A DNA stretch of 64,000 bases, taken from assembly GCA_018399055.1 (NCBI GenBank), contig CP073762.1:434001-498000 (forward strand), written 5' to 3'. The stretch is from Simkaniaceae bacterium (lineage in GTDB: Bacteria; Chlamydiota; Chlamydiia; Chlamydiales; Simkaniaceae). The notes below the pieces were generated by a model that was given only the letters and a program-made list of their open reading frames with translations, did not search any database and was not told the DNA's origin. This document shows, piece by piece, positions 34,296-42,353 of the stretch (position 1 is the first letter of the stretch; the number at the start of each line of letters is the position of its first letter). A program made the translations under genes and the position numbers.

Positions 34296-34769
34296 TTACC
34301 ATTTGTAGTGGGCAAAAGCTTTGTTTGCTTCAGCCATACGGTGAGTGTCGTCTTTCTTTTTAATTGTGGTTCCCTGGTTATTGAAGCAATCAGAGAGTTC
34401 CGCTGCTAGGCCATCAGCCATGCTCCGTCCCGCTTTCTGTCGGGCACTCGTAATGATCCATTTCATAGCCATAGCCTGACGTCTCTCAGGAGGGATTTCA
34501 ATCGGCACTTGGTAAGTGGCTCCACCAATTCGGCGAGACTTAACTTCCAAAGTTGGCATAGCATTTTCCATGGCTTGATCGAAAGCGCTTAGGGTATCTT
34601 CGGCGCTAACTTTTTTGGAAAATTCCTCAAGGGCGTTGTATACGATTTTGGTCGCAATAGACTTTTTGCCGTGCATCATAACACGGTTGATGAATTTCGC
34701 AAGAACGGTGCTATTGTACTTGGGATCAGGGATAGCTTTTCGTTTGGTTGCTCGACGTCTTCTAGACAT
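34296..34769 (-). CDS. rpsG: 30S ribosomal protein S7
   Basis: A 157-residue S7 that nucleates assembly of the 30S head and contacts the exit-site tRNA. It starts MSRRRRATKRKAIPDPKYNS, followed by AKFINRVMMHGKKSIATKIV and the terminal MAEANKAFAHYKW. GGATYQVPIEIPPERRQAMA is the family core. It lies 14 bases after rpsL and 18 before fusA in the str operon. Confidence 0.98.
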   Translation of the reverse strand: MSRRRRATKRKAIPDPKYNSTVLAKFINRVMMHGKKSIATKIVYNALEEFSKKVSAEDTLSAFDQAMENAMPTLEVKSRRIGGATYQVPIEIPPERRQAMAMKWIITSARQKAGRSMADGLAAELSDCFNNQGTTIKKKDDTHRMAEANKAFAHYKW

Positions 34770-34783
34770 GTTTCACTTTTCCT

Positions 34784-35155
34784 TTACTTAGGTTTCTTTG
34801 CGCCGTATTTCGATCGGCCTTTCTTTCGGTCTTTAACGGCCGCGCAGTCAAGAGAACCGCGGACGATATGATAGCGAACACCGGGGAGATCTTTCACCCT
34901 TCCACCTCTTACGAGGACGATGCTGTGTTCCTGCAGGTTATGTCCTTCACCGCCAATATATGCGATTACTTCCTGCCCGTTAGATAGGCGAACCCAAGCG
35001 ACTTTACGAAGTGCCGAGTTTGGTTTTTTAGGAGTCTTAGTCTTCACTTGAAGACAAACACCCCTTCTTTGAGGACATTTTTGGAGTGCAGGAGACTTCT
35101 TTTTCTTCTTTTTAGGTGATCGTGGTTTACGCACGAGCTGGTTAATGGTTGGCAT
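34784..35155 (-). CDS. rpsL: 30S ribosomal protein S12
   Basis: A 123-residue S12, the decoding-site protein where streptomycin-resistance mutations map. The start at 35155 ([12 protein letters not shown]) is the universal N-terminus; the reading from 35194 adds 13 non-family residues. [21 protein letters not shown] holds the lysine that corresponds to E. coli K42. [17 protein letters not shown] holds the K87 site. Both are wild type. First gene of the str operon, with a good promoter upstream. Confidence 0.98.
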   Translation of the reverse strand: MPTINQLVRKPRSPKKKKKKSPALQKCPQRRGVCLQVKTKTPKKPNSALRKVAWVRLSNGQEVIAYIGGEGHNLQEHSIVLVRGGRVKDLPGVRYHIVRGSLDCAAVKDRKKGRSKYGAKKPK

Positions 35156-35226
35156 TGAGGCCTTTACTCCTATTTGTGTTATTGTCGATCCCACAGCGGG
35201 ACCAAGTCTTACCTAGGTAAAGGAGT

Positions 35227-35256
35227 AATATATCCTACTGTGCCAATTATTTGCAA
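35227..35256 (-). promoter_or_regulatory. Predicted promoter of the str operon
   Basis: On the minus strand, TTGCAA (35251-35256) and TATATT (35227-35232) are separated by 18 bases, close to the major sigma consensus. The -10 lies about 70 bases upstream of rpsL. Sequence inference only. Confidence 0.6.
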
Positions 35257-35387
35257 CAGCCTGCTCGTTTGTTAGCAAAAGGCGACGTGGTTATTAAATT
35301 ATTAAATTTCACTCGTGTGAAATTATTTTATTCTAAAAAGAACCATTTAATTTTTCAATTAGTATAGTGAAAGAAAAAGCGGGGATT

Positions 35388-37343
35388 ATGGGAAGGGCAG
35401 TTTTTTCGAGATTTATTTTTCTCTTTATTTTTGCTTCAACAGCGTTTGCAAGCGATCCTTACACGCTTTCACTTCAAGATGTGCGACCCAGTATGGATAA
35501 AATGTTTACTTACCATGTTGAAAATAAAGAGTTTTCTCCTCTGATTGTCAAACGCTCCCTTAAAATCTATATTGAACAATTTGACCCAGATCGTCTCTAC
35601 CTATTAAAAGGGGAGGTTGAACCTTTTCTTTCTCTTACACCAGGGCAAACACGAAAAGTAATCAATGATTTTCAACGGGATCAGTACCCTGAATATTGGA
35701 ACTTAAACTTTCTTATTGAAAAATCCATCCATAGGAACCAAAGGATTCGGCACGAGGAGATTGAGCACCTGATTGACGGGGGGGCAGAAGGTCTCACCCA
35801 TCCCATAACGACTTCCTATCCAAACTATTCAAGCTCTGAGCAGGAGCTTAGAGAAAGGGTTCGCAATCGACTGATCCTTGAGCTAAAAGCTTATATGAAG
35901 GGGAGGAAGGATATTGTGCTCAATCCGCAGCTCATCCAAAAAATTCTGAATCATCGCTCAAAGAGATCGATATCTTTTGAGTCTCAGTATCTCAATTCGA
36001 CAGAACATTCGCTGGCATTGCACATGCTCAAGGCCATGGCGAAAAGTCTTGATGCACACACAGGTTACTACAGCCCTCGAGAAGCATACGAAATCCGGGC
36101 GGCCTTAAAGAAAGAATTCTCAGGAGTGGGAGTTGTTTTGCGTGAAGACTTTGATGGGGTTTATATTGCCGATGTAGTTAAGGGAGGGCCTGCTGAAAAA
36201 AGTGGGAATATCCAAGTTGGGGATGTTCTTGTTGCTGTTAACCGCCAAGGGGTTGAAGAGCTTGTTTTTGAAGAGCTCCTTGAGGTGATGAAAGGAAAGG
36301 CTGGGTCTAAAGTAACCTTGGGCCTCAAAAGGAATGAGTCAATTGTCCACGTCGATCTCATCCGCGAGAAGATTACCATGGATAATGAGAGACTTTCTCT
36401 GGAGTTTGTGCCCAATGGTGATGGGATCATCGGAAAAATTAACGTTCCTGCCTTTTATGATAATGGGGGAGCTGTCAGCTTGGATCGTGACCTTCGCGAA
36501 GCATTGCGCGCCCTTAAGCAGGAAGGAGACCTCCAAGGAATTGTCATGGACTTTCGTGAGAATTCAGGGGGGTTCTTAAGTCAAGCAGTTAAAGTTTCTT
36601 CCTTCTTTATTCAAGGGGGGCTCATTGTTATTTCAAAGTATGCTGATGGCGAAGTGAGTTATCAGCGAAACATCGACGGGCGGCGTTACTTTGATGGTCC
36701 CCTCGTCATTCTGACCTCTAAAGCTTCTGCATCAGCTGCTGAAATTGTTGCTCAAGCTCTCCAGGATTATGGGGTTGCCATCGTCGTTGGCGATGAACGC
36801 TCTTACGGAAAAGGGTCGATGCAATATCAAACAATTACAGATGAGAGAGCCAAGGCGTTCTTTAAGGTGACGGTCGGTCGCTACTATACTGCCTCCGGAC
36901 GGTCTCCTCAGATTCAGGGGGTTCAAGCAGATATTGTTGTTCCAACTATTTTCTTTCCTTACAATATTGGTGAACGCTACCTTGAGTTTCCACTCTCAAA
37001 CGATCACCTAAGTGGCGATGTATTTCACTCTCTCATGAATATTAAACAAGGTTCATACCGCGACGTAGCTCGGTTTACTGTTCCTTATCTCAAACCTCGA
37101 GAGTCAGACTGGCGACAGATGCTTCCGCGCTTAACTGCTAATAGCCAAGAGCGTATTGATCAAAACCAAAACTTTCAGTTTTTCCTTAAAGTTGGCAATG
37201 GATACCGTCCTAAAAAATCTAAGGGGCAATCTCGCCGTGATGCCCAAGGTGAAAACTTTGGGTCAAACGATCTTCAGATGAACGAAGCAGTCGAAATCGT
37301 CAGGGATATGATCTCAATCAGCAGAGAAAAGCCCTTGCGCTAA
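35388..37343 (+). CDS. tsp: Tail-specific S41 protease (Tsp)
   Basis: A processing protease of about 651 residues, homologous to C. trachomatis CT441, next to the str operon as in Chlamydia. The start ATG at 35388 gives MGRAVFSRFIFLFIFASTAFA, a signal peptide; a GTG at 35367 would add seven residues. Domains: N-terminal helical Tsp domain (to about 210), PDZ domain with GVGVVLREDFDGVYIADVVKGGPAEKSG (about 245-320), and the S41 catalytic domain (about 350-530). TSKASASAAEIVAQAL contains the nucleophile serine and ERSYGKGSMQ the general-base lysine. A C-terminal DUF3340-like tail ends the protein. Predicted periplasmic; in Chlamydia such proteases also act on host proteins. Confidence 0.93.
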   Translation: MGRAVFSRFIFLFIFASTAFASDPYTLSLQDVRPSMDKMFTYHVENKEFSPLIVKRSLKIYIEQFDPDRLYLLKGEVEPFLSLTPGQTRKVINDFQRDQYPEYWNLNFLIEKSIHRNQRIRHEEIEHLIDGGAEGLTHPITTSYPNYSSSEQELRERVRNRLILELKAYMKGRKDIVLNPQLIQKILNHRSKRSISFESQYLNSTEHSLALHMLKAMAKSLDAHTGYYSPREAYEIRAALKKEFSGVGVVLREDFDGVYIADVVKGGPAEKSGNIQVGDVLVAVNRQGVEELVFEELLEVMKGKAGSKVTLGLKRNESIVHVDLIREKITMDNERLSLEFVPNGDGIIGKINVPAFYDNGGAVSLDRDLREALRALKQEGDLQGIVMDFRENSGGFLSQAVKVSSFFIQGGLIVISKYADGEVSYQRNIDGRRYFDGPLVILTSKASASAAEIVAQALQDYGVAIVVGDERSYGKGSMQYQTITDERAKAFFKVTVGRYYTASGRSPQIQGVQADIVVPTIFFPYNIGERYLEFPLSNDHLSGDVFHSLMNIKQGSYRDVARFTVPYLKPRESDWRQMLPRLTANSQERIDQNQNFQFFLKVGNGYRPKKSKGQSRRDAQGENFGSNDLQMNEAVEIVRDMISISREKPLR

Positions 37344-37397
37344 ATTTTTCAAACCTCTACCATGAGCTCTTCTATTTGTCCTTAATTGGGAACAAAT

Positions 37398-37470
<73 letters not shown>

Positions 37471-37570
37471 AATTTTGGAAGTACCACGCGGCATTCTAAG
37501 ATTTCTCTCAAAATTAGTGGCAGAGGTCTATAACATTCGTCCTTCCTATTCGAGAAATTTTATTGTAAAT

Positions 37571-39370
37571 CTATAAACTTCGCTCGAACTGCTTAGAAAT
37601 AAACGCCTCAACTTCTTTGAAAAAATAAAGCCGATTGTCTGGGTCAAGATATTCGTGCCCATCTCCAGAAAAGACATGATATATAAATGGCTTCCGGAAG
37701 AACTCGAGAGCTTCTACCATTCTTTGGCTTTGGCTTAGACGTACTCGATGGTCATCTTGAGAGTGCACTATCAACAATGGGACTTTAATTTGGTTTATGT
37801 AGTTCAGGGGGCTATTTGCTCCAATTGCTGCGTCCTGAAATAACTTATTATATATAAATCCCCAGGGTACATATCCCTGAGGAATCCAAGTTGATGGTTC
37901 AACAAGTGGAACACTGGCAATTCCACATACAAATTCATCTGGAGTTAGAGAAATTCCTAGAAGCGCTAAATAACCCCCAAAACTTTCTCCACTTATGATG
38001 ACTCTGTTGGGGTCAACTAGACCATTTTGTTCTGCCCAATGCTTTCCATCGATAAGATCTTGAAAAACCCTTTTCCCCCATTCTTCTGAGTCAGACATAG
38101 TAAACTGTTTGCCAAAGCCAGAAGATCCTCGGTAATTGATGAACAGTGAGGCATATCCCTGATTTGCCCAATATTGTGATTGGGGAATGAAGCCCCAATA
38201 ATCACGCAAGTGAGGACCTCCGTGCACTTGAAGAATAGTAGGGTAGGGAGGCTGTCCATGAGGTGGTCTAAGAAAGTAGCCTTGAATGCTCTGGCCATCA
38301 GAAGCTTCAAAATGAAATGATTCCATTTTCCCGAATCTATATTGAAGAAGCTGAGGTGCTTCTTGAAGAACAAGTTTAAGATCTTTGTTCTCTCGATCAA
38401 GCAGATAGTAGGCTGTTGGGGAATCATCTTGTCGATGTCTTAGTAACCACTTGCGATCGTTTGAGAGGCGAGAAAGAAGCGTTATTTCACCGCTACATAA
38501 TTTCTTTTCAACACCTTGTATCTCTGCTTGAAACTCATCATCAAAAAAGTGCCATTCAAGAAGACCATCTCTAACTAGGGTTGCTTGGAGGGTTCCATCA
38601 TTGGGATTAAAATAGCTTTTTAGGCAATCAAGTCTTGGATGAGAAAATAAGAGTTCTTGAGTTCCTGTTTTTAAATCAATTGCAAACACACTTCGAGTAG
38701 GTGAGCCTGTGGATGTTAGAAAAATAACTTTTTGCTTGTCTGGGCTCAAACTAATGATTGTCGGATACCAATCATCGGGGTCTAGTGTCCATAAAGGATG
38801 CCAGTCTTCATTTTCATAAACCTCCAAACATTTTTGCCCATCAGGATTAAATTTTGTGCATACTAGAGGAAGGAGATTCTCATCTACAAAAACGCTGTTA
38901 ATGCAGTTTACTAGGGGTAGGACAGGATGAATTGCTTTTGTATATAGGTCAATTTGATAACAATCCATGTAACGAGGATCACGAAGATTTGCCATGATGA
39001 GTGCTTGACTTGGAACACTTTCACTGAGTGTTACAAACTCTACATGAATATTTGGAAATGGAGTCAAATCTTCGCACAATCCTTCAAGATTAACGCGAAA
39101 AAGATGATGATTTTCGGTTCCTTTTTCGTCATAGAGATAGAGTAGATGTTCATCATTGGGTTCCCAAAAAAAATGACTGATAGCGCGCCTTTCATGTGTT
39201 AAACATTTGCCGTCTACATGCAGATTATACGCCCCTCTTGCATCTGGAGCGAGATATGCTAAATGCTGTTCATTGTTTGAGTACTTTGGCTGTGTATGGT
39301 CAGGAAGTATAGGGGCTATATTTTCGATAGGAACTATTGAAATGGATGCGGCAAGAAAAACAGTGAACAT
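37571..39370 (-). CDS. S9-family prolyl oligopeptidase-like peptidase
   Basis: A 599-residue serine peptidase with an N-terminal beta-propeller and a C-terminal alpha/beta hydrolase domain. Propeller signs: PKYSNNEQHLAYLAPDARGAYN, FFWEPNDEHLLYLYDEKGTEN, LSPDKQKVIFLTSTGSPTRSV. Catalytic domain: ILQVHGGPHLRDYWGF (oxyanion), FINYRGSSGFGKQFT, VIISGESFGGYLALLG (nucleophile Ser), IVHSQDDHRV (Asp), FSGDGHEYL (His). The first 15 residues are hydrophobic (MFTVFLAASISIVP) and may be a short signal peptide. It would cleave small peptides in the cytoplasm or periplasm. It is divergent from the thiamine operon and convergent with tRNA-Phe and tsp. Confidence 0.9.
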   Translation of the reverse strand: MFTVFLAASISIVPIENIAPILPDHTQPKYSNNEQHLAYLAPDARGAYNLHVDGKCLTHERRAISHFFWEPNDEHLLYLYDEKGTENHHLFRVNLEGLCEDLTPFPNIHVEFVTLSESVPSQALIMANLRDPRYMDCYQIDLYTKAIHPVLPLVNCINSVFVDENLLPLVCTKFNPDGQKCLEVYENEDWHPLWTLDPDDWYPTIISLSPDKQKVIFLTSTGSPTRSVFAIDLKTGTQELLFSHPRLDCLKSYFNPNDGTLQATLVRDGLLEWHFFDDEFQAEIQGVEKKLCSGEITLLSRLSNDRKWLLRHRQDDSPTAYYLLDRENKDLKLVLQEAPQLLQYRFGKMESFHFEASDGQSIQGYFLRPPHGQPPYPTILQVHGGPHLRDYWGFIPQSQYWANQGYASLFINYRGSSGFGKQFTMSDSEEWGKRVFQDLIDGKHWAEQNGLVDPNRVIISGESFGGYLALLGISLTPDEFVCGIASVPLVEPSTWIPQGYVPWGFIYNKLFQDAAIGANSPLNYINQIKVPLLIVHSQDDHRVRLSQSQRMVEALEFFRKPFIYHVFSGDGHEYLDPDNRLYFFKEVEAFISKQFERSL

Positions 39371-39522
39371 GAATACCTCTTAATTTGAGAGCTTTATGCT
39401 ATATGTAGAGGTGAAAAAAATATAGAAGAATTATTGGGTTATAGGGCGAGGGTCAAAGGTTCTTACAAAATATTCTGTTGTTGTGGTAGGCTTAGCAGTA
39501 CGAATTCGGCTTGGCCGGGTAA

Positions 39523-39611
39523 TTTTAATCGGGGCGCCCTTTTGGGCTGAGAGATGTATAGCATCAACCCGCATAACCTGATCTAGATAATTCTAGCGGA
39601 GGAAATTAAAA
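39523..39611 (+). promoter_or_regulatory. TPP riboswitch (THI element)
   Basis: The conserved aptamer is readable: GGGGCGCCC then GGGCTGAGA (pyrimidine-sensing arm), ACCC, AACCTGATCTAGATAAT (pyrophosphate-sensing arm) and CTAGCGGAGGAAA. The closing P1 stem pairs TTTTAAT (39523-39529) with ATTAAAA (39605-39611). The Shine-Dalgarno GGAGG (39598-39602) lies inside the conserved 3' part of the aptamer, and the P1 3' strand ends on the A of the start codon. Ligand binding should therefore block translation directly. It controls the SemiSWEET-like gene and, by coupling, thiamine pyrophosphokinase. Confidence 0.95.
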
Positions 39612-39883
39612 TGATCTTATTGGTGATTAGTATTGTCGCGTCAGCGACGTCTATTCTTTCTCTTATTCCTCAGATCTATCGCACGTACCAATTGAAGTCG
39701 GCAAGTGATCTGTCTTTATTAATGCTCATTAATTTTCTGGTGTGTTCACTGAGTTGGGTAGCCTATGGTGCGCTCACTGGGATGGTTTTCATCTGGGTTA
39801 CCAATGTGATCATGACGTTTTTTTCGATTGTTCTGATCGTCTTTAAAATCAGATATACGCCGAAAGTGAGTCGGTGCAGATGA
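39611..39883 (+). CDS. SemiSWEET/PQ-loop transporter, probable thiamine uptake
   Basis: A 90-residue membrane protein with three helices. LIPQIYRTYQLKSASDLSLL (residues 19-38) holds the PQ-loop motif, and LVCSLSWVAYGAL follows in helix 2, as in bacterial SemiSWEETs, which dimerise to make a six-helix transporter. SemiSWEETs usually carry sugars. Here the gene is directly under a TPP riboswitch, and its stop overlaps the ATG of thiamine pyrophosphokinase (ATGA). That context argues for thiamine or a thiamine precursor as substrate. Start chosen by the GGAGG eight bases upstream. Family is clear; substrate is inference. Confidence 0.9.
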   Translation: MILLVISIVASATSILSLIPQIYRTYQLKSASDLSLLMLINFLVCSLSWVAYGALTGMVFIWVTNVIMTFFSIVLIVFKIRYTPKVSRCR

Positions 39884-40545
39884 TTGAAGAAGTCATTGCG
39901 TCGCATCGAAGTGTGATCTGCTTAGATGGTGGGGAGTTTAGTGAAAAGGTTCTTACGTTTATAAACGATTCCGCTGTTGTGATTGCTGCAGATGGAGCTG
40001 CCAACTGGATGGGGGAAAGGGGGCTCAAGCCTCAATATATTGTTGGGGATGGAGATTCGGTTTCCTCAGGGCAAGCGTGCTCCGATGCAGAAGAAATATA
40101 TAATGCTGATCAGGATACAACGGACTTTGAGAAGTGTATACAATTTGTTCAAGAAAGGAAGCTGCTCCCCACTCTAGTTTTGGGCTTTAATGGAGGAGAA
40201 GTAGATCATGTGTTGGGGAATGCGCAAGTCCTCCTTAAACATTCTGAAGGGGTGTCGTTATTTTTTATTGATAGCTACAACAAAAGAGGCTGCGCGGGAA
40301 TCAAAATCGGTCTTCCTCTGTCTGAAGGGAGCTACCGTATGACGGTTCAAGTGGATGCAACCGTTTCTATTCTCCCTTTTTGCTTATGTCGGATGACATC
40401 TAAGGGTCTGGTTTGGGAGTTAACGGATCAAATACTAACTCAAAATGGTCTTCTGGCAATTAGAAATCGCGCAGCAAAAGAAGAGATTGAATTCAAGATT
40501 TGTAAGGGGAAGGCTTTGGTGGTCATTGATTATGTATCGGATTGA
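39880..40545 (+). CDS. Thiamine pyrophosphokinase
   Basis: A 221-residue enzyme that makes thiamine diphosphate from thiamine and ATP. Start ATG 39880 overlaps the transporter stop by four bases; a GTG at 39874 is an alternative. Motifs: VVIAADGAANWMGERGLKPQYIVGDGDSV (family nucleotide and metal site), NADQDTTDFEKCIQF (catalytic Asp pair), LVLGFNGGEVDHVLGN. The C-terminal beta-domain is weaker but complete in length (VSILPFCLCRMTSKGLVWEL). With a riboswitch-controlled transporter it forms a salvage route for an organism without the biosynthetic genes in view. Confidence 0.92.
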   Translation: MIEEVIASHRSVICLDGGEFSEKVLTFINDSAVVIAADGAANWMGERGLKPQYIVGDGDSVSSGQACSDAEEIYNADQDTTDFEKCIQFVQERKLLPTLVLGFNGGEVDHVLGNAQVLLKHSEGVSLFFIDSYNKRGCAGIKIGLPLSEGSYRMTVQVDATVSILPFCLCRMTSKGLVWELTDQILTQNGLLAIRNRAAKEEIEFKICKGKALVVIDYVSD

Positions 40546-40569
40546 TTTTTTAGGAAAACTGTGTATAAT
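40542..40569 (+). promoter_or_regulatory. Predicted promoter of the downstream membrane-protein gene
   Basis: TTGATT (40542-40547) and a perfect TATAAT (40564-40569) with a 16-base spacer, starting inside the last codon of thiamine pyrophosphokinase. It would give the next gene its own transcript, independent of the riboswitch. Confidence 0.6.
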
Positions 40570-40595
40570 TCCTCCTCGAATATCGAGAGGAAATC

Positions 40596-41102
40596 ATGAT
40601 AGGTAAAATTATTTCTAGCACGCCCCTCTATGCTTGGCTTCTGCTTGCTCTACTGCTGTGGAAGGGATTAAGGGCGCGAAAGCTTCATCGCATCTCTTGG
40701 AAAGATACATTGATTTTTCCTGCGATCATGGTTGTTTGGTCCTTTTACTCTACTTATAAAAACTACGAGGCGAGCTCGATCATTTTTTGGATGGTGAGTT
40801 TTGCCATGGGTCTTGGACTAGGGCCCTTCACTTTGCACAATCTTCGGTCTGTCTTTGATAAAAAGAGCAAGCAGATAGAGCTCTCTGGCTCCTGGGTTCC
40901 ATTGATCCTTTCGGTATCGATTTTTTCGCTCCGGTATTTTCTTGGAGTAACGTATGGAATGCATCCAGAGCTTAGGGGAACCCTTTCTCTGCTGATCGTG
41001 GAAAACCTAGCAGCAGCGATATCAGGAATCTTTTTGGGACGCGTTTTAGGGCTCTGGCGCCGTTATAAGAACGTATCCCACGTTGACTTAATAGCAGGCT
41101 AG
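40596..41102 (+). CDS. Membrane protein, DUF6622-like
   Basis: A 168-residue inner-membrane protein with about five helices (ISSTPLYAWLLLALLLWKGL, LIFPAIMVVWSFYST, IIFWMVSFAMGLGLGPF, VPLILSVSIFSLRYFLGV, NLAAAISGIFLGRVLGLW). The pattern TPxYVWxxLxxLxxxGL at the start resembles the DUF6622 family. Function unknown. It has its own TATAAT promoter, and a short hairpin (40571-40590) covers its Shine-Dalgarno GAGAGG. It overlaps the convergent caspase-like gene by 15 bases. Confidence 0.82.
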   Translation: MIGKIISSTPLYAWLLLALLLWKGLRARKLHRISWKDTLIFPAIMVVWSFYSTYKNYEASSIIFWMVSFAMGLGLGPFTLHNLRSVFDKKSKQIELSGSWVPLILSVSIFSLRYFLGVTYGMHPELRGTLSLLIVENLAAAISGIFLGRVLGLWRRYKNVSHVDLIAG

Positions 41103-41978
41103 CGTCGAATTTTGTCCTATTGGGGCCTCTTGAGCATTACTAAAGTACCACATCCCAAATCCAACTACTGCTGCTACACCCATCAATATTGCGGCTCCAA
41201 TCAAATAAGGCTTATATTTGCTTGGTTTTTTAGCGATTAGTTCTGGTGGAATTGGAACGGCGTCTTGTTTTGTGGTTTCTACACCATCTTGATAGATGGT
41301 TGGACTCACGGGTTTTATTGGATTGTCTCCTTCACTGTGTCCGTACATAATGGTATCAATGACTGGTTCACCTTTTTCTCCCGCTTTAAACATATAACCC
41401 GGTTCGTAAGTTGTTACATGCTGAGATGCGAAAACTCTTGACTGAGGGAGTATTCTTGAGGCGACCATTGCTAAATTTGTTCTAACTGATTTATTTCCCG
41501 TAAGGCAGGCATCCAAAACAACAATAGAGTCTTTGTTTAGCAAAGGCTTGAGTTTCTTGAAGCCATTTTCTCGCTCGTCTTCGGTTAAATCTAAATCAGT
41601 GCTGACAATGTCTTCGCCTCTAATTTTCAAGTCTTCAAGTAAGTATGGATGTCCATGTCCACTTACGACTAACAAGTCAATCATAGAAGGGTCTTTTTCG
41701 ATATGGTCGAAGAAGGCGCAATTCGTTTTAAATATTGTGACTTCGTAGCCAACTCTTCTTAGGAGATCCATATTCATTTCTCGGTCACTGCTCATGCTTT
41801 TGGTCCGGAATGCTTCGTCTCCTGGCTTTGCCTTGAGCCAAAAATAGGCGCGCTTTTTGGGCGTTGGGATTGAAGGTTTAATCTGCATTCCCTCAGCGAG
41901 TAATTTACCGTGCTCAGAAAGCTGATTCTTGGGGAGTTGAAGTTCTAGTTCTTCAGTATCACCCATTAGATCTCCCAT
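41088..41978 (-). CDS. Caspase-like cysteine peptidase with C-terminal membrane anchor
   Basis: A 296-residue protein. IDLLVVSGHGHPYLL (residues 100-114) supplies a catalytic histidine 108 in SGHG, and IVVLDACLTGN (152-162) a cysteine 158 in D-A-C-L-T-G. This His/Cys pair, each after a hydrophobic strand, is the hallmark of clan CD peptidases (caspase, metacaspase, CHAT). A proline-rich linker (about 218-255) leads to a single helix at 257-279 (YLIGAAILMGVAAVVGFGMWYF) and a 17-residue tail, so it is predicted to be tail-anchored. ATG 41966 has GGAG five bases upstream and may be the true start. No signal peptide. Suggests a secreted effector or a cell-death protease; substrate unknown. Confidence 0.82.
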   Translation of the reverse strand: MGDLMGDTEELELQLPKNQLSEHGKLLAEGMQIKPSIPTPKKRAYFWLKAKPGDEAFRTKSMSSDREMNMDLLRRVGYEVTIFKTNCAFFDHIEKDPSMIDLLVVSGHGHPYLLEDLKIRGEDIVSTDLDLTEDERENGFKKLKPLLNKDSIVVLDACLTGNKSVRTNLAMVASRILPQSRVFASQHVTTYEPGYMFKAGEKGEPVIDTIMYGHSEGDNPIKPVSPTIYQDGVETTKQDAVPIPPELIAKKPSKYKPYLIGAAILMGVAAVVGFGMWYFSNAQEAPIGQNSTLACY

Positions 41979-42353
41979 GAGATCAACAGTTGGTGTTTCG
42001 TCAATAGAGTTGGTAATAGTAGCCCTAATAGTACCCCGGCTATTTAATAATTAAACTATTGCTTAACAGTTCAATTACTTCTTAGTATTATAACAAAATA
42101 AATAATTTATTTTAATATAAACCATCCCGTATTTAAACAATTTTATTGATAGTTGTTTTATTTTGATTAGGGGTTGTAAGTTGCTTTTGATTAGTAACTT
42201 AAGTGTGGTTTATTCTGCAACATGTTTATTATTAATATGTTGGGTGCGCTCTGAATCGCCTGACAGATTGGTTTGATGGTTAATGGTGCTCATGTTATTA
42301 TCTCGGTTATATTTTTTTATTCGTAACCACAAAAATCAAAAGAGTTATTTTTA
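41979..42353. other. 375-bp AT-rich divergent intergenic region
   Basis: It separates the caspase-like gene from the Sel1-repeat gene. It is markedly richer in A and T than its flanks, with runs such as AATAAATAATTTATTTTAAT near 42100. Several TAATAT/TATTAT boxes could be -10 elements for either gene, but none has a clear -35 partner. No ORF with family character and no strong hairpin were seen. The composition fits recent acquisition or a heavily regulated region. Confidence 0.5.
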
